This document shows positions 1 to 6,600 of a stretch of DNA of 10,426 nt, piece by piece. A program made the translations under genes and the position numbers. This DNA comes from Clostridia bacterium (lineage in GTDB: Bacteria > Bacillota > Clostridia > Christensenellales > Borkfalkiaceae), in NCBI GenBank assembly GCA_021205485.1, contig JAJPXK010000183.1, positions 1 through 10,426 of the forward strand, read 5' to 3'. Position 1 is the stretch's first letter; the number at the start of each line of letters is the position of its first letter. A model generated the notes under the pieces. The model had not been told where the DNA came from, made no database searches, and worked only from the letters and a program-made list of their open reading frames with translations.

Positions 1-35
1 TACGATAATAGCTTAAAAAAATTTTTAAAAAACTG

Positions 36-67
36 TTGATTTTTTTGTATTTGTATGTTAATATAAT
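36..67 (+). promoter_or_regulatory. Possible promoter of the leuA leader
   Basis: A perfect TATAAT lies at 62-67, about 20 bases before the T-box RNA begins. TTGATT at 36-41 is the best -35 candidate, but its spacing to TATAAT is 20 bases, longer than the usual 17. A weaker -10 (TAATAT, 59-64) would give 17. The whole region is very AT-rich, so chance matches are likely. A promoter is expected here because the leader RNA needs one. Confidence 0.4.
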
Positions 68-84
68 ATAAATATATATAATGC

Positions 85-320
85 AGTGAAGCGGAATAGT
101 AACTTTGTCTTCTGGTTCAGAGATTTATCGGCAGGTGTAAGATAAACAAAGAGGCATCGCGAACTCGCCGCAGAGCAGATTTGCTGAAAATAGCAGTAGG
201 CGAATACGGTATTCCCGCCGTACAAAGGGCAGGGCATTTAATGTGCCTTAAAGGCAGCGTAAGCTGTAAAGAAGAGTGGTACCACGCGGCGCGGCGTCTC
301 TTTAGACGTTCCGCGCTTTT
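85..320 (+). ncRNA. T-box riboswitch, leucine-specific (CTC specifier)
   Basis: This is a tRNA-sensing leader that lets transcription of leuA continue when uncharged tRNA-Leu binds. Seen in the sequence: GCGG (91-94) pairs with CCGC (168-171) at the base of Stem I. The loop-E type AGTA lies at 98-101 opposite GAA at 161-163. The specifier codon CTC is at 164-166 and is followed by a purine. The distal Stem I motifs are CAGAGA and GGCAGGTGTAA at about 119-140. The T-box sequence AGAGTGGTACCACGCGG at 273-289 contains the TGG that binds the tRNA acceptor end. A terminator overlaps its 3' side. CTC is a leucine codon, in agreement with the leuA gene downstream. The exact 5' end is inferred. Confidence 0.93.
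289..320 (+). terminator. T-box attenuator (intrinsic terminator)
   Basis: The stem is formed by 289-299 (GCGCGGCGTCT) and 304-316 (AGACG, a TT bulge, then CCGCGC), with a short CTTT loop and a run of four T at 317-320. Its left arm shares bases with the end of the T-box sequence, so terminator and antiterminator are mutually exclusive. The hairpin ends just before the leuA ribosome binding site. Confidence 0.9.
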
Positions 321-341
321 ATATTGCAGCAGGTGCAAACT

Positions 342-1997
342 ATGAAAAACTACGACAAATATTCAAAACAATACTATATGCCCCCCGTAAACTGTATGGA
401 CTGGGCAAAAAAGGACAGCATAGAAAAGGCCCCCGTATGGTGTTCTGTAGACCTTCGCGACGGCAACCAGAGTTTAATAGAGCCTATGTCGCTTGAAACC
501 AAAGTGGAATTTTTTAAGCTGCTTGTAGAAATCGGCTTCAAAGAGATAGAGGTAGGCTTCCCCGCCTCGTCCGAAACGGAGTACGAATTTTTACGCAGGC
601 TTATAGACGACAACCTCATCCCCGACGACGTAACCATACAGGTTTTGACTCAGGCGAGGGAGCATATCATAAAAAAGACTTTCGAGGCTGTCCGCGGGGC
701 GAAAAACGTCATAGTGCACGTGTACAACTCAACAAGCGTCGCTCAGCGCGAGCAGGTGTTCAAAAAAGATAAACAGGCGATAAAGCAAATTGCCGTAGAC
801 GGGGCTGAGCTTTTAAATGAACTTACCGAAAGGGAAGGGGCTTCATACCGCTTTGAATATTCCCCCGAATCGTTTACCGGCACCGAACCCGAATACGCCT
901 TAGAGGTGGTAAACGCCGTGCTTGACGTATGGCAGCCTACGCCCGATAAAAAGGCCGTGATAAACCTTCCCGCCACGGTAGAAAATTCTGTTCCTCACGT
1001 CTACGCTCAGCAGATAGAGTATATGCACAAATTTATGAAGTACCGCGACAGCGTAGAAATTTCCCTTCACCCTCACAACGACCGCGGATGCGGCGTCGCG
1101 GCGGCCGAGTTAGGCTTGCTCGCGGGGGCGGACAGGATAGAGGGAACGTTATTCGGCAACGGCGAACGCACGGGCAATGTGGATATTGTTACCCTTGCGA
1201 TGAACATGTTCTCGCAGGGCGTAGATCCTGAGCTCAATTTTGAAAATATGCCTTATATCTGCTCGTTATACAAGTCGTTTACGGGCATGGCGATAAATCC
1301 CCGCCAGCCGTACGCGGGCGAGCTTGTATTTGCAGCCTTTTCAGGTTCGCATCAGGACGCCATCGCAAAGGGTATGGACTGGCGCGAAAAGCACGAGCAG
1401 AAGGTATGGAACGTTCCCTATCTTCCTATAGACCCTCAGGACGTAGGCAGGCAGTACGACGCCGACGTAATCCGCATAAATTCTCAGTCGGGCAAGGGCG
1501 GAGTAGGTTACATTTTACAGACAAACTACGGCATAAATATGCCCGCGGGCATGAAAGAAGTCATGGGCTACGCCGCAAAAGATGTTTCGGATAAACTGCA
1601 TAAAGAACTCCATCCCGACGAAGTGTATAAGATATTCGAAGATAAGTTTGTATTAAATAGGCAGGCGTTCAACGCCACCGCCTACCACTATAAACAGACG
1701 GGCGGCATACACGCTACTGTAACCGTTTTAAAGGACGGCAGAATGGCTGACATCGAGGCCGACGGCAACGGCAGGCTTGACGCCGTTTCCAATGCGTTCA
1801 AAAAGTATTTCGGCATAGAGTATACGCTCACATCGTACGAAGAACACGCTTTAACGCAAAAGTCCACTTCGCAGGCTATAGCCTATGTAGGCATACTGGC
1901 GAACGGCAAAACTTTCTGGGGCGCGGGCATAGACGAAGATATCATCACCAGCTCCTGCAAAGCCCTGGTTTCTGCCATAAACAACATGCTTGCGTAA
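342..1997 (+). CDS. leuA: 2-isopropylmalate synthase, type 2 (LeuA)
   Basis: This cytosolic enzyme condenses acetyl-CoA with 2-oxoisovalerate, the first committed step of leucine synthesis. The 551-residue protein has the HMGL-like TIM barrel with metal/substrate motifs DLRDGNQ (37-43), HPHND (243-247) and GNGERTGN (272-279). The C-terminal LeuA regulatory domain spans about 430-551, with YEEHAL near 499 and FWGAGIDEDI near 525; in this family that domain mediates leucine feedback. The length and the N-terminal YYMPPVNCMDW-type segment match the yeast/actinobacterial branch (type 2), not the roughly 510-residue type 1. I chose ATG 342 because AGGTG at 331-335 sits 6 bases upstream; the in-frame TTG at 324 lies before that site and against the attenuator. 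It is controlled by the Leu T-box and appears to be transcribed alone. No other leu gene is in the window. Confidence 0.96.
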   Translation: MKNYDKYSKQYYMPPVNCMDWAKKDSIEKAPVWCSVDLRDGNQSLIEPMSLETKVEFFKLLVEIGFKEIEVGFPASSETEYEFLRRLIDDNLIPDDVTIQVLTQAREHIIKKTFEAVRGAKNVIVHVYNSTSVAQREQVFKKDKQAIKQIAVDGAELLNELTEREGASYRFEYSPESFTGTEPEYALEVVNAVLDVWQPTPDKKAVINLPATVENSVPHVYAQQIEYMHKFMKYRDSVEISLHPHNDRGCGVAAAELGLLAGADRIEGTLFGNGERTGNVDIVTLAMNMFSQGVDPELNFENMPYICSLYKSFTGMAINPRQPYAGELVFAAFSGSHQDAIAKGMDWREKHEQKVWNVPYLPIDPQDVGRQYDADVIRINSQSGKGGVGYILQTNYGINMPAGMKEVMGYAAKDVSDKLHKELHPDEVYKIFEDKFVLNRQAFNATAYHYKQTGGIHATVTVLKDGRMADIEADGNGRLDAVSNAFKKYFGIEYTLTSYEEHALTQKSTSQAIAYVGILANGKTFWGAGIDEDIITSSCKALVSAINNMLA

Positions 1998-2009
1998 CTG
2001 ATGTTTTTC

Positions 2010-2133
2010 GTCCTGAACGGAGGCGAACCCCTCAGTCACTGCGTGACGGCTCCACTTTTAGTGGAGCATTTTACATGTCATTACGAGTGAGCCTCTATCT
2101 GTCATCCTGAGCGTTAGCCGAAGGATCCCGCGG
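2010..2133. repeat. Mosaic of intergenic palindromic repeats
   Basis: Three repeat-like pieces lie in tandem. The first is a CGTCCTGAACGGAGGCGA segment (2010-2027). The second is CCTCAGTCAC followed by two hairpins: GTCAC/GTGAC (2035-2039 with 2043-2047), and GCTCCAC/GTGGAGC (2049-2055 with 2061-2067). The third is GTCATCCTGAGCG...GAAGGATC (2101-2127) with ATCCT/AGGAT pairing. From general knowledge, near-identical motifs recur between genes in many gut Clostridia, so these are probably dispersed non-coding repeats. Copy number cannot be judged from one window. No gene was seen between 1998 and 2288. Confidence 0.6.
2049..2073 (+). terminator. Possible terminator of leuA
   Basis: A perfect 7-bp stem GCTCCAC/GTGGAGC (2049-2055 and 2061-2067) with a five-base loop is followed by ATTTTA. 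The T run is short and the hairpin belongs to a repeat, but it is the only stem with a T-rich tail between leuA and the next promoter. Confidence 0.45.
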
Positions 2134-2228
2134 GCACCAGCGGACAGTCAGGTACGATGCATAAGCAAATAAAAACCCTTCAACAATCAAAAGCGTACAA
2201 GCTATAAATTCATTCTATATACATTTAT

Positions 2229-2257
2229 TTGACTTTAATAAACTTTTGCGATATAAT
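2229..2257 (+). promoter_or_regulatory. Sigma-A promoter of the lgt-like gene
   Basis: TTGACT (2229-2234) and a perfect TATAAT (2252-2257) are separated by exactly 17 bases, giving a predicted start of transcription near 2264 and a leader of about 25 bases. This makes the gene independent of the T-box upstream. Confidence 0.85.
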
Positions 2258-2288
2258 TACGTCATATAAATAAAAAAAGGTGGATTTA

Positions 2289-3161
2289 ATGTATCCTTAT
2301 GGTTTAATTCACGGCTTAATGCCAGGTTCAGGCGTATACGATATTTACCTGTACGGCATATGTATGGCCGTAGGCATAATTTTATGCTTTGTATTCCTTT
2401 TGTGGACGTTCAGCTACAAAAACTTTAACGAAAAAAGCACCGATATAATGCTGTTCGTAGGGGTTTTAGCCACGGCGATAGGCATTCTGTTTGCAATGCT
2501 CTTTCAGTCTGTATACAATTATATCGATTCAGGCGACTGGTCGTTCGGCTCGATGACATTCTTAGGCGGGCTTATAGGCGGCGTAGGCTTTTATCTTTTG
2601 TTTTATTTCGGATATACAAGGCTTGTCGCCCCACGCGCGAAGCGGCAGTGGCTTAAAAACGATATGAACGCAACCCTTGCGGACGCCGTTCCGTTTATAC
2701 CTATAGGTATAACGATGGCGCACGCTTTCGGCAGGCTCGGATGCTTTTTCGCAGGTTGCTGCTACGGCGTAAAAACCGACGCATGGTACGGCATACAGTT
2801 TGCGACAACTTCAACAAAAGTTGTGCCTACTCAGCTTTTTGAGTGTATATTTTTAGTATTATTGACCATTATAATGGCCTTGTTGTACTTTAAATTTCAC
2901 TTCAACTGCAACTTCGGCGTGTATTGCATAGCGTACGGTGTGTGGCGTTTTGTCCTTGAATTCTGGAGGGGGGACTACAGAGGCTCGTTTATCGCAGGCC
3001 TTACGCCCTCGCAGTTCTGGTGTATAGTTATGGTCCTGTTAGGCATAGGATACTTCTTCGCCTATAAATATATCTTCAAAAAGCATATGAAGCATCCCGA
3101 GTTGCAACCTCCTGTAAACCCTAAAAAGGCGAAAACGGTTGAAGGGCCCGACGGCGAATAA
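2289..3161 (+). CDS. lgt: Lgt-family prolipoprotein diacylglyceryl transferase, variant active site
   Basis: Lgt transfers diacylglycerol from phosphatidylglycerol to the lipobox cysteine of prolipoproteins at the outer face of the cytoplasmic membrane. The 290-residue protein has about seven hydrophobic segments and the family landmarks: FLGGLIGG (91-98), FGRLGCFFAGCCYG (147-160), VVPTQLFE (178-185) and YGVWRFVLEFWRGD (216-229). R220 corresponds to the essential Arg of the YxxxRxxxExxR motif. Two features differ from E. coli Lgt: the catalytic-position His of the HGG motif is Leu (L92), and the GRxGNFxN signature reads GCxxAGCCYG. The tail is hydrophilic (about 264-290). I chose ATG 2289 because AAGGTGG (2277-2283) is 5 bases upstream; a GTG at 2280 lies inside that site. 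Family membership is firm. Whether it carries out the standard Lgt reaction is uncertain. Confidence 0.85.
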   Translation: MYPYGLIHGLMPGSGVYDIYLYGICMAVGIILCFVFLLWTFSYKNFNEKSTDIMLFVGVLATAIGILFAMLFQSVYNYIDSGDWSFGSMTFLGGLIGGVGFYLLFYFGYTRLVAPRAKRQWLKNDMNATLADAVPFIPIGITMAHAFGRLGCFFAGCCYGVKTDAWYGIQFATTSTKVVPTQLFECIFLVLLTIIMALLYFKFHFNCNFGVYCIAYGVWRFVLEFWRGDYRGSFIAGLTPSQFWCIVMVLLGIGYFFAYKYIFKKHMKHPELQPPVNPKKAKTVEGPDGE

Positions 3162-3176
3162 CTTAAAAAAATTTTA

Positions 3177-3202
3177 ACCCCGACAAAATCGGGGTTTTTC
3201 TT
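3177..3202 (+). terminator. Intrinsic terminator after lgt
   Basis: The perfect stem ACCCCGA/TCGGGGT (3177-3183 with 3189-3195) has loop CAAAA and runs into a T-rich tail (TTTTTCTTTT from 3195). It separates the lgt unit from spoVT. Confidence 0.92.
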
Positions 3203-3215
3203 TTGTCAAAATTAA

Positions 3216-3245
3216 TGTATAAACATTTTTTACCTTCACATACTT
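3216..3245 (+). promoter_or_regulatory. Sigma-G-like (forespore) promoter of spoVT
   Basis: TGTATA (3216-3221) and CATACTT (3239-3245) are 17 bases apart. They differ by one base each from the sigma-G consensus TGMATA and CATACTA known from Bacillus. No good sigma-A pair was seen between the terminator at 3177-3202 and the gene. B. subtilis spoVT is transcribed by sigma-G, so the match is expected. The predicted start of transcription is near 3252. Confidence 0.65.
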
Positions 3246-3274
3246 TTCTTGTAAATGATTTTACAGGAGATTAT

Positions 3275-3820
3275 ATGAAAGCTACAGGAATAGTAAGAAG
3301 AATAGATGAATTAGGCAGGGTGGTAATACCTAAAGAGATAAGAAATACCTTAAGGTTAAAATCGGGCGACCCGCTTGAAATTTTCACCGACCGCGACGAG
3401 CTGATGTTAAAAAAATATTCGCCTATCGCCTCATTGGAAAAATTTTCTGAGGGAACGGCCAAAAGTTTAAACGATTTGTCGGGGCACCTTGCCATAGTTT
3501 GCGACACAGACGGCGTTTTGTACGCCGCGGGTACGGGCAAAAAGGAAGTGTCGGGCAAAAATCTTTCGGCGGCTATGGATAACATCCTTACGGGCAGAAA
3601 GAGCTATATAGCTAACCTTTCGGAAGGGGGAGACATCGTGCCTATAACCGAGGGCGGGGAAAGCTCGGTTACGGCGCAGATTATAGTGCCTATCGTCGCG
3701 GGCGGCGACTGCCTCGGGGCGATAGCCCTCGTTTCCAGCGAGCAGGGCGCTAAAATAGAAGCGGGGGCGGTAAAGCTCGCGCAGCTTTCGGCTACGATTT
3801 TAGCTAACCAGTTTGAGTGA
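3275..3820 (+). CDS. spoVT: Stage V sporulation protein T (SpoVT)
   Basis: SpoVT is an AbrB-family DNA-binding regulator that adjusts sigma-G-dependent gene expression in the forespore and affects spore coat, cortex and germination properties. The 181-residue length agrees with B. subtilis SpoVT (178). Residues 1-50 are nearly identical to the family's swapped-hairpin AbrB domain: MKATGIVRRIDELGRVVIPK at the start, then GDPLEIF and LKKYSPI. Residues from about 53 to 181 fit the GAF-like C-terminal domain, with VCDTDGVLYAAG and the IIVPIVAGGDCLGAI strand region. I chose ATG 3275 because AGGAGA (3265-3270) precedes it and the protein then starts exactly as its homologues do; an upstream in-frame extension lacks a binding site. 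It heads a co-directional gene run. Its presence indicates a sporulating organism. Confidence 0.95.
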   Translation: MKATGIVRRIDELGRVVIPKEIRNTLRLKSGDPLEIFTDRDELMLKKYSPIASLEKFSEGTAKSLNDLSGHLAIVCDTDGVLYAAGTGKKEVSGKNLSAAMDNILTGRKSYIANLSEGGDIVPITEGGESSVTAQIIVPIVAGGDCLGAIALVSSEQGAKIEAGAVKLAQLSATILANQFE

Positions 3821-3866
3821 TTTTATATCCGCCAGGGCAGTGAAAAAATCTGATTGCCCCCGTACT

Positions 3867-5246
3867 ATGGCTAAACTAACGATAAAAAAGCAGTCCTATA
3901 TAAAAGGCGCCGCCATATTGTCTGCGGGCGGGTTTGTTTCCAAAATTTTAGGGGCGTTATACCGCATACCGCTCACCAATATTTTAGGCGGCGAGGGAAT
4001 AGGCGTTTACCAGATGGTCTTTCCCCTTTACTGTATTCTTTTAACCGTCGCCGCGTCGGGAATTCCCGCCGGCATTGCCCGCCTTGTGTCGTCTGGCTGC
4101 GGGGAAGGGGCCGAAAAATCCGCCTTTCGTCTGTACGGCGCGATAGGGCTTATCGGCTCAATTCTTTTGTACCTCGCGGCGAAGCCTCTTTCCCTTTTGC
4201 AGGGCGAAACGGCGGTAGAGTTGTGCTGCAAAATGCTCTCTCCCGCCGTATTTTTCGTGTCGATGATGTCGGTTGTAAGGGGATATTTTCAGGGCAGGGG
4301 AAATATGCTGCCGACGGCCGCCACCGAAATTTCCGAACAGCTAATAAAGGTAATTTTCGGCTGCGTCCTCGCCTGTTTAAACCGGAATAACCTCGCCTCG
4401 GCGGTGGCGTCTACGCTCGCGGCGGTTACGATAAGCGAAGCGTTGTCTGCCGTTCTGGCCTTTATATTTTACAGAAAAGAAGATGCTGTAAAGCCCCTTT
4501 ACAGGCAGAGGCAGGCAAGCTATAAAAGCATACTCGCGTACACAATTCCTCTCACTTTTACGGCGATGGCTTTGCCTTTAAGCCAGCTCGCGGAGAGCAT
4601 TTTGGCCGTAAATCTTCTCAGGCGTGCGGGGCAGAACGCGACGGCTTTGTATGGAATTTTTTCGGGATGCGCCGTAACTATAGTAAATTTGCCCGTTTCG
4701 GTGACGTACGGACTGGCGGCGGCGAGCGTTCCGCATATCTCGCCAGAGGCGGCCCGCGGCAAAATGTCGTCCGCCAAACTAAAGGCTGTAAAATGTCTGT
4801 TTCTTACCCTGGCCGTAGCGGCGCCGGCGGCAGTCGGTTTGTATATTTTCGCCCCGCTGGCCGCAAAAATTATCTTCCGTTCGCTCGATAAAAGCCAGAC
4901 CGATTTATTGATACGCCTTGTACGCGTTATGGCGGTTAACGCCGTCACTCTTTCGCTCGCGCAAACCTCGTCCGCCTGTTTAACCTCGTTAGGCAGTCCC
5001 GTAAAGGCGGCGATATCGCAGTGGTTTACCGCGATTTTGCGTGTGGCTTTAGCCGCTATGCTGATAAAATTCACCTCGCTTTCCATAACTTCGCTCGCGA
5101 TAGCCGCAGATTGCTCTTATTTGGTTGCAGTTTTGTTAAATATTTGGTATATTATAAGGGCAAAACAAAAGGCAGGAGGCGTATATGAAAATAACGTTGG
5201 TAGGTCTCGGATTAAAAGAAGGCGATCTGAGCGGCAGGGCGATTGA
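3867..5246 (+). CDS. yabM: Polysaccharide/lipid flippase of the MOP family (YabM/SpoVB-like)
   Basis: This is an integral membrane protein of the MOP superfamily, the group of SpoVB, MurJ and Wzx flippases that move lipid-linked cell-wall or spore-cortex precursors. The 459 residues form about 12 hydrophobic segments. The N-terminus carries the SpoVB-type signature: YIKGAAIL, then SKILGALYRIPL (25-36), GGEGIGVYQ (41-49), and later RGYFQGRGNMLPTA. It is somewhat shorter than B. subtilis YabM/SpoVB (over 500 residues, 14 segments), apparently lacking the last two segments. The position between spoVT and yabN matches B. subtilis yabM. ATG 3867 gives the usual family N-terminus, but no Shine-Dalgarno precedes it; in-frame GTG 3840 and TTG 3813 are alternatives, the last overlapping the spoVT stop. 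The 3' end overlaps the next gene by 62 bp, giving a basic tail. The precise substrate is unknown. Confidence 0.85.
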   Translation: MAKLTIKKQSYIKGAAILSAGGFVSKILGALYRIPLTNILGGEGIGVYQMVFPLYCILLTVAASGIPAGIARLVSSGCGEGAEKSAFRLYGAIGLIGSILLYLAAKPLSLLQGETAVELCCKMLSPAVFFVSMMSVVRGYFQGRGNMLPTAATEISEQLIKVIFGCVLACLNRNNLASAVASTLAAVTISEALSAVLAFIFYRKEDAVKPLYRQRQASYKSILAYTIPLTFTAMALPLSQLAESILAVNLLRRAGQNATALYGIFSGCAVTIVNLPVSVTYGLAAASVPHISPEAARGKMSSAKLKAVKCLFLTLAVAAPAAVGLYIFAPLAAKIIFRSLDKSQTDLLIRLVRVMAVNAVTLSLAQTSSACLTSLGSPVKAAISQWFTAILRVALAAMLIKFTSLSITSLAIAADCSYLVAVLLNIWYIIRAKQKAGGVYENNVGRSRIKRRRSERQGD

Positions 5247-6600
5247 CGCCCTCTCGTCAGGGGCGAAAATTTATGCCCGTACGGCAAATTGCCGTTCGTA
5301 TAAATCATTGAAAAATTTTGAAGTTCAGCCGCTTGACGAGCTGTTTTTGTCGAGCAGAAACTTTGATACTTTAAACAAAAAACTCGCCGATACAATAATC
5401 AGGCAGTCAAAGCTCACCGACGTTGTGTACTGCGTAGACGGCGCCGTGTGCGAGGATAACGCCTGCAAGATTATTCTCGCAAAAAAGAAAGACGCCGAGG
5501 TGATAGAGGGCGTTTCCAAAACTTCGCACGCCGTAAATATCGCCAAAATAAAAAATTCGTGTATATCTTCCGTCTCGGCGTACGATATAAAAAGTCTTAA
5601 GCCCTCGCCCGCCGCGGTGGTGTACGATATAGACAGTTATTTTGCCGCATCAGAGGTGAAAATCGCGCTTTCTGACCTTTTCGGCGAAGAGGCAGACTGT
5701 ACATTTATCTGCGGCGATAACGCCGTTAAAATTAAAATTTACGAAATCGACCGCCAGAAAAATTACGATATGACCTGCGCCGTCGCTGTGGAAGAAGGGG
5801 AATTTTTGACAAAAGAACGCTACGACTATAACGACGTTTTGAATATCGTCCGCATACTCAGGGCCCCCGGCGGCTGCCCCTGGGACAGGGCGCAGACCAA
5901 CGAAAGCATCCGCCAGAATATGATTGAGGAAGCATACGAGCTTGTAGACGCGGTAAATAAAAACGACGACGACATGCTTACAGAAGAGACGGGCGACGTT
6001 CTGCTGCAGGCGGCTTTCCACACCGTTTTAAAGGAAGAACAAGGGGCTTTTACCTCGCAGGACGTAACCACGGGGCTTGTAAAAAAGCTCATTTTCCGCC
6101 ATTCACATATATTCGGCAAGGATAAAGCATCCGACGAAAATTCGGCGTTAGGCGTATGGGACAAAAATAAAGAGATTGAAAAACAACATTCCACTTACGG
6201 CGAATCTGTGGCGGCCGTTCCCGACAATTTCCCCGCGTGCATGCGGGCTCAGAAGGTGCAAAAACGGGCTGCGAAGGCGGGGCTTGACTATCTTTCGGCG
6301 ATGTCTGCGGCAGATAAACTCACCGAAGACACCGACAGTTGCATAAACGCTCTTTTAGACGGCAAGCAGGCCGAGGCTGAAAAGTTGTGCGGAGATATGC
6401 TCTTTGACGCAGTTTCGGTATGCCGCCTCGCGGGGGCGGACAGCGAACAGGCCCTCGCCGTACGTACGGCGGAGTTTGCCGAGCTGTTTATCAAGGCGGA
6501 AGAAATTGCCCTTTCCGAGGGTAAAAAGGTCAAAGATTTTGGCGAATTAGAGTGGAATTGGTATTTGTTAAGGGCAAAAAATGCAATTAAAGGCAATTAA
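5185..6600 (+). CDS. yabN: YabN-type MazG nucleotide pyrophosphohydrolase with degenerate methylase domain
   Basis: MazG proteins hydrolyse NTPs to NMP and PPi and act in nucleotide-pool housekeeping. The 471-residue protein has two parts. Residues 1-205 fit the tetrapyrrole (SAM) methylase fold of YabN, but the glycine-rich start reads VGLGLKEGD instead of the usual GxGPGD, and the GHP-type segment reads VDGAVCED (84-91). The MazG part follows: GGCPWD (229-234), EEAYE (248-252), EETGD (267-271) and KLIFRHSHIFG (301-311). These acidic pairs are the Mg-binding ExxE/ExxD motifs. A second MazG-like repeat (about 350-471) has lost most of these acids (KLTEDTD, KLCGD). The start is supported by AGGAGG at 5174-5179, 5 bases before the ATG and inside the end of yabM. 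Methylase activity is doubtful; hydrolase activity is likely. Confidence 0.9.
   Translation: MKITLVGLGLKEGDLSGRAIDALSSGAKIYARTANCRSYKSLKNFEVQPLDELFLSSRNFDTLNKKLADTIIRQSKLTDVVYCVDGAVCEDNACKIILAKKKDAEVIEGVSKTSHAVNIAKIKNSCISSVSAYDIKSLKPSPAAVVYDIDSYFAASEVKIALSDLFGEEADCTFICGDNAVKIKIYEIDRQKNYDMTCAVAVEEGEFLTKERYDYNDVLNIVRILRAPGGCPWDRAQTNESIRQNMIEEAYELVDAVNKNDDDMLTEETGDVLLQAAFHTVLKEEQGAFTSQDVTTGLVKKLIFRHSHIFGKDKASDENSALGVWDKNKEIEKQHSTYGESVAAVPDNFPACMRAQKVQKRAAKAGLDYLSAMSAADKLTEDTDSCINALLDGKQAEAEKLCGDMLFDAVSVCRLAGADSEQALAVRTAEFAELFIKAEEIALSEGKKVKDFGELEWNWYLLRAKNAIKGN

Noticed and set aside
117..338. Small minus-strand frame across the T-box
   Set aside because: The stretch is fully explained by conserved T-box elements on the plus strand.
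324..341. TTG start giving LeuA six more residues
   Set aside because: It would begin against the attenuator hairpin and before the AGGTG site that correctly serves ATG 342.
2280..2288. GTG start of the Lgt-like protein
   Set aside because: The GTG is part of the AAGGTGG ribosome site of the ATG at 2289.
3203..3274. Longer SpoVT with 24 extra N-terminal residues
   Set aside because: It would start upstream of the predicted promoter and has no ribosome site; SpoVT proteins begin at MKATGIVRR.
4520..5086. A 188-codon open frame on the minus strand inside yabM
   Set aside because: It lies wholly inside a well-supported membrane-protein gene, resembles no family I know and has no promoter or ribosome site; it looks like a shadow of yabM.
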